Positions 1-5,229 of a stretch of DNA of 5,260 nucleotides are shown here, piece by piece. Position numbers and translations under genes: made by a program. Where the stretch lies: NCBI GenBank assembly GCA_905210995.1, contig CAJLZE010000094.1, forward strand, positions 1 through 5,260. The letters are read 5' to 3'. How positions within the stretch are numbered: the stretch's first letter is position 1; the number at the start of each line of letters is the position of its first letter. Origin of the DNA: an uncultured Anaerotruncus sp. (GTDB taxonomy: Bacteria; Bacillota; Clostridia; Oscillospirales; CAG-272). The notes beneath the pieces were generated by a model. It was not told the origin of the DNA, ran no database searches, and saw nothing but the letters and a program-made list of their open reading frames with translations.

Positions 1-146
1 CCGCAGCAGCCAATTACTATTTTATCGAGCACGGCATAGTCGGTGGCAGGCGGCGCGCTCTTCATTTTTTCGTTGCGCGCAAGCTGCTCGCGCAGTATTT
101 TTTCAAAATCCGCAACGGCGGACGCAATATATTTTTCGTTATCCAT
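1..146 (-). CDS. icd: Isocitrate dehydrogenase (isocitrate/isopropylmalate dehydrogenase family), N-terminal fragment
   Basis: Only the first 48 codons are present; the gene runs off the left edge. The product would oxidatively decarboxylate isocitrate to 2-oxoglutarate in the cytoplasm, probably with NAD+. What is visible is a charged, helical N-terminal stretch (residues 1-35, with the run FEKILREQLARNEKMK) followed by a beta-strand, DKIVIGCC, at 41-48. The next codon begins GG (Gly). This layout matches the start of clostridial IDH/IPMDH-family proteins, where a similar strand runs straight into a GGDGIGP motif; that motif lies outside the window, so the call is partly contextual. The start at 146 is chosen because GGAGG sits 8 nt upstream; the in-frame ATG at 152 would be only 2 nt from it. 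The gene follows aconitase by 16 nt in the same operon, which favours isocitrate over isopropylmalate as substrate. 3-Isopropylmalate dehydrogenase is the main alternative. Confidence 0.72.
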   Translation of the reverse strand, partial: MDNEKYIASAVADFEKILREQLARNEKMKSAPPATDYAVLDKIVIGCC

Positions 147-154
147 CTTCATAT

Positions 155-159
155 CCTCC
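155..159 (-). promoter_or_regulatory. Ribosome binding site of the isocitrate dehydrogenase gene
   Basis: On the minus strand this reads GGAGG, inside the 16-nt gap after the aconitase stop codon. It lies 8 nt from the ATG at 146 and 2 nt from the ATG at 152. It therefore decides in favour of the shorter start (MDNEK rather than MKMDNEK). Confidence 0.8.
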
Positions 160-162
160 GTT

Positions 163-2085
163 TTATTTTGCCGAGTACCTGAGCAGTCCGCCTGCGCGGA
201 GAACGGCGATCTGACGAGCGCTGAGCGGTGCGGTGAGGGCTATCGTTTTTCCGTTCGTCTCGTCCTTCAGAACGACCCTGCCGCTTTCAAGTCCGCCGTC
301 AAGACCGCTGAGCGAAAGCGTATCGCCCTCCGAAATGAGGTCATAATCGGCTGGATCTTCAAATGTGAGCGGGAGGATGCCCGCGTTCACAAGGTTGTCG
401 AGATGTATACGTGCAAAGCTCTTGACTATGACGGCGCGCACGCCCAAATAAAGCGGGACGAGCGCCGCATGCTCGCGCGACGAACCCTGGCCGTAGTTGA
501 CGCCGCCTATAACGATGCTCTGACCGAGCGATTTAGCCCGTGAGGGGAAATCGGGATCACAGACATTGAAGCAGAATTCCGAGAGCTTCGGGATATTCGA
601 ACGGAAGGGCAGTATCTTTGCGCCGGCGGGCATGATATGGTCGGTGGTTATATTGTCGCCGACCTTGAGCGACACCGGAGCAGCCAACGTGTCGCCGAGC
701 GGGTATGTTTCGGGGTATTCCTTTATATTCGGTCCGCGGCGCACCGTCGCCCCCTTTGCCTCATCGGACGAAAGCGGCGGTACGACCGCGCTGTCGTCGA
801 TGCGGAAATGCTCGGGCAGCGTTGTGTGCGGATATTCACCGAAGGTGCGCGGGTCGGTCATAACGCCGAATATCGCCGACACCGCGGCGGTCTCTGGCGA
901 GACAAGGTAAACGCCCGCGTCGCGCGTGCCGCTTCTTCCCTCAAAATTGCGGTTGAAGGTGCGCAGCGATATGCCGCCGGAGGACGGCGAGAAGCCCATG
1001 CCTATGCAGGGACCGCAGGCACATTCGAGCAGACGGGCACCCGAGGCGATGATATCGGTCAGCGCACCGCAGTCGGCAAGCATCGCAAGCACCTGCTTCG
1101 AGCCGGGAGAGACTGACATTTCAACGCTCGACGCAACGGTCCTGCCGCGCAGTATCGCCGCAACGGTGAGCATATCGGCAAGAGACGAGTTCGTGCAGGA
1201 GCCTACGCAGACCTGCTGTATCGGCATTCCGGCAAGCTCGCGCACCGGCTTTACGTTGTCGGGGCTGTGCGGGCAGGCGGCAAGCGGCTCAAGCTCGGAA
1301 AGATCTATGTCTATTATCTCGTCATACACCGCGTCGGGATCGGATGCGAGCGGGATATAATCCGCCTCTCTGCCCTCGGCGCAAAGAAATTCGCGCGTCG
1401 TTTCGTCGGACGGGAATATCGAGGTCGTGGCGCCGAGCTCGGCGCCCATATTCGTTATCGTGGCACGCTCGGGAACGCGCAGGTCGGAAATGCCCTCTCC
1501 GCCCCACTCGATGATCTTGCCGACGCCGCCCTTTACCGAAATGCGGCGCAGAAGCTCAAGGATGACATCCTTGGCAGCGACCCACGGGCGCCGCTTGCCC
1601 GAAAGCCGCACGAGCACCATTTTCGGCATCGTCATGCGATAAGCGCCGCCGCCCATTGCAACGGCAACGTCAAGCCCGCCCGCGCCGAAGGCGAGCATGC
1701 CTATGCCGCCCGCCGTGGGCGTGTGGCTGTCGGAGCCCACAAGAGTCTTGCCGGGAACGCCGAAGCGCTCAAGGTTGACCTGGTGGCAAACGCCGTTGCC
1801 GGGGCGCGAATAGTAAACGCCGTATTTTGCCGCCACGGTGCGGAGGTATTCGTGATCGTCGGCATTCTCAAAGCCGGCCTGGAGCGTGTTGTGATCGACG
1901 TATGCGACAGACAGTTCTGTCTTTACGCGGTCAAGTCCCATTGATTCAAATTCGATATACGCCATCGTGCCGGTGGCATCCTGGGTCAGCGTGCGGTCGA
2001 TATGGACCGCTATCTCGCTGCCCGGCGTCATGTCACCCTCAACGAGATGCGACTTTATTATCTTTTGCGCTATCGTAAGTCCCAT
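163..2085 (-). CDS. acn: Aconitate hydratase (Aquifex-type, ~640 aa)
   Basis: It interconverts citrate and isocitrate through cis-aconitate in the cytoplasm, using a [4Fe-4S] cluster. The 640 residues contain the whole aconitase fold. Cluster ligands are expected at Cys297 (in VGSCTNSS) and at Cys357 and Cys360 (in ACGPCIGMG). By comparison with pig aconitase, active-site positions include His65 (VDHNT), the DSHT motif at 119-122, Arg379 and Arg384 (FNRNFEGR), and the swivel-domain motif YGQGSSREHAAL at 531-542. TTDHIMPAG at 480-488 opens the C-terminal swivel domain. The short length (about 640 residues against about 900 for AcnA/AcnB) and the opening with DATGTMAYIEFESMG fit the Aquifex-type putative aconitase family rather than AcnA, AcnB or LeuC. 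It starts 1 nt after the stop of the citrate synthase gene (TGA-A-ATG), so translation is probably coupled. The product should be oxygen-sensitive like other aconitases. The size and complete swivel domain argue against homoaconitase or isopropylmalate isomerase, which are usually split into two subunits. Confidence 0.95.
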   Translation of the reverse strand: MGLTIAQKIIKSHLVEGDMTPGSEIAVHIDRTLTQDATGTMAYIEFESMGLDRVKTELSVAYVDHNTLQAGFENADDHEYLRTVAAKYGVYYSRPGNGVCHQVNLERFGVPGKTLVGSDSHTPTAGGIGMLAFGAGGLDVAVAMGGGAYRMTMPKMVLVRLSGKRRPWVAAKDVILELLRRISVKGGVGKIIEWGGEGISDLRVPERATITNMGAELGATTSIFPSDETTREFLCAEGREADYIPLASDPDAVYDEIIDIDLSELEPLAACPHSPDNVKPVRELAGMPIQQVCVGSCTNSSLADMLTVAAILRGRTVASSVEMSVSPGSKQVLAMLADCGALTDIIASGARLLECACGPCIGMGFSPSSGGISLRTFNRNFEGRSGTRDAGVYLVSPETAAVSAIFGVMTDPRTFGEYPHTTLPEHFRIDDSAVVPPLSSDEAKGATVRRGPNIKEYPETYPLGDTLAAPVSLKVGDNITTDHIMPAGAKILPFRSNIPKLSEFCFNVCDPDFPSRAKSLGQSIVIGGVNYGQGSSREHAALVPLYLGVRAVIVKSFARIHLDNLVNAGILPLTFEDPADYDLISEGDTLSLSGLDGGLESGRVVLKDETNGKTIALTAPLSARQIAVLRAGGLLRYSAK

Positions 2086-2086
2086 T

Positions 2087-3454
2087 TCAATCTTCCCTGT
2101 TCTTGTATTTGATTATCAGCCTTTCAAGCTCTTTTGACGAGATGACTGTCTGCCGTCCCGCCGCATACTGGGCGTCCACCCATTCCTTTATGTGCGCAAC
2201 GAGCGGATCCTTCTTCGAAAGTGCCTCATCTCCCGTGAGATGATAGTGTGCGTTTATCCAGTAAGCAATGCCCGCAAGCCCGGAGGTCGAGCTGACCGTA
2301 ACGCCCGCGGGTCTGCCGAGGAGCTTTGCGGTATCGAAGATATTGTATATCTCCTCGTCCTTTATCATTCCGTCGGCGTGTATGCCGGCGCGCGTGACAT
2401 TGAAGTTCTCACCGACGAACGGGGTCATGGGCGGGATCTCGTACCCTATCTCGCGGGTGAAATAATCGGCGATCTCGGTTATGACGGTCGGGTCCATCCC
2501 GTCAAGCGTACCGCGCAGCGAGGCGTATTCGAACACCATCGCCTCAAGCGGCACGTTGCCCGTGCGCTCGCCGATGCCGAGCATCGAGCAGTTGACAGCC
2601 GACGCACCGTAGAGCCATGCACAGCTTGCATTGGCGACCGCCTTGTAAAAGTCGTTGTGCCCGTGCCATTCGAGCATCTCGCTCGGAACGTCGGAATAAT
2701 GCTGCAGACCGTAGATTATACCGGGAACGCTGCGCGGGAGCGCGACCTCGCTGTAAGGCTCGCCGTAGCCCATCGTGTCGCAGGCGCGGATCTTGATCGG
2801 TATGCCCGATTCCTGCGAGAGCCGCTGTATCTCGTTGACAAAGGGCACGACAAAGCCGTAGAAATCGGCACGGGTGATGTCCTCAAAGTGGCAGCGCGGG
2901 CATATGCCCATCTCAAGCGCCTTGGATATTATTTTAAGGTAATGCTCAAGCGCCTGGCCGCGCGTCATGCCGAGCTTTTTGAATATGTGATAGTCGGAGC
3001 AGGATACAAGAATACCCGTTTCCTTTATCCCGAGGTCGCGCACGAGCTTAAAATCGCTGTCGGTCGCGCGTATCCACGTTGTTATCTCCGGGAACTCAAG
3101 CCCCAGCTCACGGCAGGCGTTGAGCGCCTTGCGGTCGTTCTCGCTGTAAACAAAGAACTCGGTCGTGCGGATTATTCCCTTCGGGCCGCCGAGCCGCGAC
3201 AGCATTTTGTAAATGTCGGTGATCTGCGTCGGCGAATACGGCGCCTGCGACTGCATCCCGTCGCGGAAGGTCGTGTCGGTTATCCATATATCGGCGGGCA
3301 TGCCGAGCGGCACGCGCCGATGGTTGAACGGGACCTTCGGGACCTCCTCGTAGTTGTATACCTCGCGGTAAAGATTCGGTTCCGGAACGTCCTGAAGCGA
3401 ATATTTGTACGATTTCTGCTCAAGCAGATTTGATTTCGGGGAAATTTCAAGCAT
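2087..3454 (-). CDS. Citrate (Re)-synthase, isopropylmalate/homocitrate synthase superfamily
   Basis: The predicted reaction is acetyl-CoA + oxaloacetate + H2O to citrate + CoA, with Re-face stereochemistry (EC 2.3.3.3), replacing the unrelated GltA-type enzyme. The 455-residue protein has an N-terminal extension of about 55 residues and then a DRE-TIM (HMGL-like) barrel. Metal-site motifs are TTFRDGMQ at 61-68 (Asp65), the HGHND motif at 264-268 (His264, His266) and GIGERTGN at 293-300 (Asn300). A further conserved element is TRAGIHADG at 354-362 (His359), expected in the lid region. The long C-terminal leucine-sensing domain of LeuA is absent. GMQ where LeuA has GEQ, and the pairing with aconitase and an IDH-family gene, match the Re-citrate synthase type shown in Clostridium kluyveri. 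The start at 3454 is preferred because AAGGAG lies 7 nt upstream; an ATG at 3475 would add 7 residues but has no ribosome site. Automatic annotation often calls such proteins 2-isopropylmalate or homocitrate synthase. Substrate assignment is inference from family and context. Confidence 0.85.
   Translation of the reverse strand: MLEISPKSNLLEQKSYKYSLQDVPEPNLYREVYNYEEVPKVPFNHRRVPLGMPADIWITDTTFRDGMQSQAPYSPTQITDIYKMLSRLGGPKGIIRTTEFFVYSENDRKALNACRELGLEFPEITTWIRATDSDFKLVRDLGIKETGILVSCSDYHIFKKLGMTRGQALEHYLKIISKALEMGICPRCHFEDITRADFYGFVVPFVNEIQRLSQESGIPIKIRACDTMGYGEPYSEVALPRSVPGIIYGLQHYSDVPSEMLEWHGHNDFYKAVANASCAWLYGASAVNCSMLGIGERTGNVPLEAMVFEYASLRGTLDGMDPTVITEIADYFTREIGYEIPPMTPFVGENFNVTRAGIHADGMIKDEEIYNIFDTAKLLGRPAGVTVSSTSGLAGIAYWINAHYHLTGDEALSKKDPLVAHIKEWVDAQYAAGRQTVISSKELERLIIKYKNRED
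2092..2098 (-). promoter_or_regulatory. Ribosome binding site of the aconitase gene, inside the upstream coding region
   Basis: The minus strand reads AGGGAAG, 6 nt before the aconitase ATG. It lies wholly within the last codons of the citrate synthase gene. It is a moderate match to AGGAGG. Together with the TGAAATG junction it suggests that ribosomes finishing the first gene reinitiate on the second. Confidence 0.6.
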
Positions 3455-3461
3455 GATTTTA

Positions 3462-3467
3462 CTCCTT
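3462..3467 (-). promoter_or_regulatory. Ribosome binding site of the Re-citrate synthase gene
   Basis: The minus strand reads AAGGAG with a 7-nt spacer to the ATG at 3454. This is close to ideal and fixes that ATG as the start. The in-frame ATG at 3475 lies upstream of this site. Confidence 0.88.
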
Positions 3468-3495
3468 GGACGCATAATACGGATTGTAGAGCTAT

Positions 3496-3524
3496 ATTAT
3501 ACAACATTCCGCGAGATTTTGCAA
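3496..3524 (-). promoter_or_regulatory. Sigma-A-type promoter for the citrate synthase-aconitase-IDH operon
   Basis: On the minus strand the -35 box is TTGCAA (3524-3519), followed by a 17-nt spacer and a perfect TATAAT (3501-3496). Transcription should start near 3489, giving a leader of about 35 nt that contains the AAGGAG ribosome site. Directly upstream of the -35 (about 3525-3551) the DNA is A/T-rich with A-runs on the minus strand, as expected of an UP element that contacts the RNA polymerase alpha subunit. With the 1-nt and 16-nt gaps between the genes, this one promoter probably serves all three. Confidence 0.8.
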
Positions 3525-3535
3525 GATATAAATGT

Positions 3536-3614
3536 GATTTTTTCATTTTTCGGCGTATTGAACGTCAGATGAGTAACATATCGCATTTTTTCGAGCAACG
3601 TGTTTCATTTTTTC
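3536..3614. repeat. Cluster of four (C/G)ATTTTT(T)C T-tracts
   Basis: Closely similar T-runs flanked by C/G-A and C occur at 3536-3544, 3544-3551, 3584-3592 and 3606-3614. Successive centres are about 8, 40 and 22 bp apart, so the last three are near multiples of the helical turn. Phased A/T tracts of this kind bend DNA. The first two lie just upstream of the operon -35 box and may act as an UP element. Whether the repeats bind a protein or are only intrinsic curvature cannot be told from the sequence. Confidence 0.5.
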
Positions 3615-3619
3615 AACAA

Positions 3620-3679
3620 TTCCGTTCGACGGTCATATGAGCCCGCCCCGGCGCGTCGGATATCGTACGCCGGACGGAA
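3620..3679. repeat. GC-rich imperfect inverted repeat upstream of the pyruvate kinase promoter
   Basis: The outer arms are TTCCGTTCGACG (3620-3631) and CGCCGGACGGAA (3668-3679). They pair at 10 of 12 positions, with one further G-T wobble. A second, nested perfect pair is CCGGCG (3648-3653) with CGCCGG (3668-3673), which competes for the same right arm. The element ends 15 bp before the pyruvate kinase -35 box, so it is probably not transcribed from that promoter. It could be a regulator site or a cruciform-prone sequence. It lacks the T-run expected of a terminator. Confidence 0.45.
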
Positions 3680-3694
3680 AGTTTTGCGCGACAG

Positions 3695-3723
3695 TTGACA
3701 CGGCATCGGTTTTGTGGTATTAT
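3695..3723 (+). promoter_or_regulatory. Sigma-A-type promoter for pyruvate kinase, with extended -10
   Basis: A perfect -35 TTGACA (3695-3700) is followed by a 17-nt spacer and TATTAT (3718-3723), 5 of 6 to consensus. TGG directly before the -10 supplies the extended TGN element. Transcription should begin near 3730, at a purine-rich AAGGGAG sequence, giving a leader of about 84 nt. By sequence this is the stronger of the two divergent promoters. Confidence 0.85.
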
Positions 3724-3738
3724 TTATAAGGGAGAAAG

Positions 3739-3771
3739 TTGTCGCATAAGCCGGTCGCGGCACTGCGGCAA
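3739..3771 (+). promoter_or_regulatory. Stem-loop in the pyruvate kinase mRNA leader
   Basis: The outer stem pairs TTGTCGCA (3739-3746) with TGCGGCAA (3764-3771): 8 base pairs including one U-G. After a 3-by-2 internal loop, an inner stem pairs GCCG (3750-3753) with CGGC (3758-3761) across a GUCG loop. It starts about 9 nt after the predicted transcription start and ends about 27 nt before the ribosome site. No U-run follows, so it is not an intrinsic terminator. Plausible roles are 5'-end protection of the mRNA or recognition by a regulator. It does not resemble a riboswitch class that I know. Confidence 0.5.
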
Positions 3772-3773
3772 GG

Positions 3774-3789
3774 CATATAAACATATAAA
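3774..3789 (+). repeat. Tandem 8-bp direct repeat in the pyruvate kinase leader
   Basis: CATATAAA occurs twice head to tail (3774-3781 and 3782-3789). It lies between the leader stem-loop and the ribosome site. It is A/U-rich and likely unstructured, which would keep the translation start region accessible. It may be chance in an A/T-rich leader. Confidence 0.4.
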
Positions 3790-3798
3790 ACAATGGCG

Positions 3799-3804
3799 AA
3801 GGGA
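3799..3804 (+). promoter_or_regulatory. Ribosome binding site of pyruvate kinase
   Basis: AAGGGA stands 9 nt before the ATG at 3814. The alternative in-frame ATG at 3793 has no purine-rich site at a workable distance and would place this sequence inside the coding region. The site therefore supports the shorter protein, beginning MKKTKIVCTIGPA, which is the usual N-terminus of the family. Confidence 0.8.
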
Positions 3805-3813
3805 TGTGCCGAT

Positions 3814-5229
3814 ATGAAAAAAACAAAAATTGTATGCACGATAGGACCCGCCTGCTCGTCGGTGGATATAATCAAGAAAATGATCCTCGCGGGCATGAAC
3901 GTTGCCCGATTCAACTTTTCGCACGGAGAACACGCCGATCACAAAAAAATGATGGACGCCGTCAAACAGGCGCGCGCCGAGCTGGGCATTCCCGTGGCGA
4001 TAATGCTTGACACAAAAGGCCCCGAATACCGCATCGGACGCTTTCGCAACGGCAAGGTGACGCTTGCCGAGGGCGACAGCTTCACATTCACCTCCGAGGA
4101 CATTCTCGGCGACGAGCACAGAGTTTCGGTGTCATACAAAAACCTTCCGGCAGAGCTGGAGGTCGGCTCCCGGATACTGCTGGCAAACGGTCTGCTTGAG
4201 TTCCGCGTGACCGGGATACACGGCAGCGAGATAGACACCGTCGTCGAAAACGGCGGCGAGCTTACCGACCGCAAGAGCATGAGCTTTCCCGGCAAGGTGC
4301 TGAATCAGGTATTCCTCAGCGAACAGGACAAATCCGACCTGCTTTTCGGCATCGAAAACGATGTGGACTTTGTTGCGCTCTCATTTGTTTCGAACAAAGA
4401 GAACGTCGAGGACGTGCGCCGCTTCCTGCACGAGAACGGCGGAGACGAGATAGACATAATCGCAAAAATAGAAAACCGCTCCGGCGTCGATAACATCGTC
4501 GAGATCATCGACGCGGGCGACGGCATTATGGTCGCGCGCGGCGACATGGGCGTAGAAATACCCTTCGAGCAGCTCCCCGCCATTCAGAAAATGATGATAA
4601 CGACCTGCCGTTTTCGCGGCAAGCGCGTCATAACGGCGACCGAAATGCTTGAATCCATGATCCACAACCCGCGCCCGACGCGTGCGGAGATATCCGACGT
4701 TGCCAACGCCGTCTATGACGGCACGAGCGCCGTCATGCTCTCGGGCGAAACGGCAATGGGCAAATATCCGGTCGAGGCTGTCGCGGCAATGGCAAAAATA
4801 GCCGAACAGACAGAGCGCTCCATCGACTACACCGAGCTTTTCCACACCGCTAAATTCAAGATAAAGAATCAGATCGACGCGATCTCGCACGCCGCCTGCT
4901 CGCTTGCCATCGACATCGACGCAAAGCTGATCGTCGTATGCTCGCGCAGCGGCCGCACCGCGCGCATGGTATCGCGCTTCCGCTGCCCCAAGCCGATAAT
5001 CGGCATGACGACAGACGAAAAGGTATGGCGCAAGCTGGCGCTCTCGTGGGCGGTCATTCCCGCGATGAGCGAGGAATTCCAGTCGGCTGACGTCCTCTTC
5101 TATCATGCGGTCTCTATCGCCAAAAAGTCGGGGCTTGTCGAACCTGGCGACGTTATCGTCATCACCGGCGGTCAGGTCAACGGAAAATCGGGGAACACGA
5201 GCCTTGTGAAGTTCGAAACGATAAAATAA
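3814..5229 (+). CDS. pyk: Pyruvate kinase
   Basis: It transfers phosphate from phosphoenolpyruvate to ADP, giving pyruvate and ATP in the last step of glycolysis; it acts in the cytoplasm, usually as a tetramer. At 471 residues it is complete. The barrel A domain opens with TKIVCTIGPA (4-13) and NVARFNFSHG (29-38, substrate-binding Arg32). LDTKGPEYR (65-73) supplies metal/K+ site residues and leads into the B lid domain (about 70-166). The catalytic Lys is expected at 218 (IIAKIEN), with metal ligands Glu220 and Asp244 (MVARGDMGVEIP). NPRPTRAEISDVANA (285-299) and MLSGETA (308-314) complete the active-site helices. The C domain (about 350-471) has the effector loop SRSGRTA (377-383), so control by a sugar phosphate or nucleotide is likely. 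The extra PEP-utilizer-like C-terminal domain of Bacillus pyruvate kinase is absent. Unusual points are ANG at 124-126 where many homologues have DDG, and SFPGKVLN at 157-164 in place of the usual NLPG-type segment. Glu101 aligns with Glu117 of muscle enzyme, which suggests K+ dependence. Confidence 0.97.
   Translation: MKKTKIVCTIGPACSSVDIIKKMILAGMNVARFNFSHGEHADHKKMMDAVKQARAELGIPVAIMLDTKGPEYRIGRFRNGKVTLAEGDSFTFTSEDILGDEHRVSVSYKNLPAELEVGSRILLANGLLEFRVTGIHGSEIDTVVENGGELTDRKSMSFPGKVLNQVFLSEQDKSDLLFGIENDVDFVALSFVSNKENVEDVRRFLHENGGDEIDIIAKIENRSGVDNIVEIIDAGDGIMVARGDMGVEIPFEQLPAIQKMMITTCRFRGKRVITATEMLESMIHNPRPTRAEISDVANAVYDGTSAVMLSGETAMGKYPVEAVAAMAKIAEQTERSIDYTELFHTAKFKIKNQIDAISHAACSLAIDIDAKLIVVCSRSGRTARMVSRFRCPKPIIGMTTDEKVWRKLALSWAVIPAMSEEFQSADVLFYHAVSIAKKSGLVEPGDVIVITGGQVNGKSGNTSLVKFETIK

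Larger units (their letters stand above)
3455..3813. other. Divergent intergenic control region
   Basis: This 359-bp stretch separates the minus-strand citrate operon from the plus-strand pyruvate kinase gene. I see no credible protein gene in it. From left to right it holds the operon ribosome site and leader (about 35 nt), the operon promoter, an A/T-rich block of T-tracts (about 3536-3614), a GC-rich imperfect inverted repeat (3620-3679), the pyruvate kinase promoter, a leader stem-loop, an 8-bp tandem repeat and the pyruvate kinase ribosome site. The two predicted transcription starts (about 3489 and 3730) are roughly 240 bp apart, leaving about 170 bp between the two -35 boxes. That is enough room for one or more regulator sites. 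I could not match any part to a known operator. Confidence 0.8.

Noticed and set aside
43..543. A plus-strand open frame crossing the aconitase 3' end and the start of the isocitrate dehydrogenase gene
   Set aside because: It overlaps two well-supported minus-strand genes and their junction. Its hydrophobic Ser/Phe-rich N-terminus arises from the complement of A-rich codons.
1267..1944. A 225-codon open frame on the plus strand opposite aconitase
   Set aside because: It is low-complexity, basic and Ala/Arg-rich, as expected of an antisense shadow. The aconitase frame on the other strand is complete and conserved.
2192..3433. A 413-codon open frame on the plus strand opposite the Re-citrate synthase gene
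   Set aside because: It has no recognisable motif or sensible domain, and its translation is dominated by Arg, Val, Ala and Leu. It mirrors codon bias of the real minus-strand gene, which carries complete family motifs.
2087..3454. 2-Isopropylmalate synthase (LeuA) as the name of the first operon gene
   Set aside because: The C-terminal leucine-binding domain is missing, and the partners are a full-length aconitase and an IDH-like gene rather than leuC/leuD. Re-citrate synthase explains the operon better, though leuB-like similarity of the third gene keeps a small doubt.
3280..3546. A minus-strand open frame (88 codons) running from the intergenic region into the citrate synthase gene in another frame
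   Set aside because: It spans the operon promoter and ribosome site and overlaps the conserved start of the citrate synthase. Its translation is Arg/Ser-rich without motifs.
3620..3679. Rho-independent terminator in the intergenic region
   Set aside because: The inverted repeat has no adjoining T-run on either strand in the right place, and both neighbouring genes are transcribed away from it.
4381..5106. A 241-codon open frame on the minus strand opposite pyruvate kinase
   Set aside because: It has no family resemblance and no ribosome site that stands out. The plus-strand frame has every pyruvate kinase catalytic motif.
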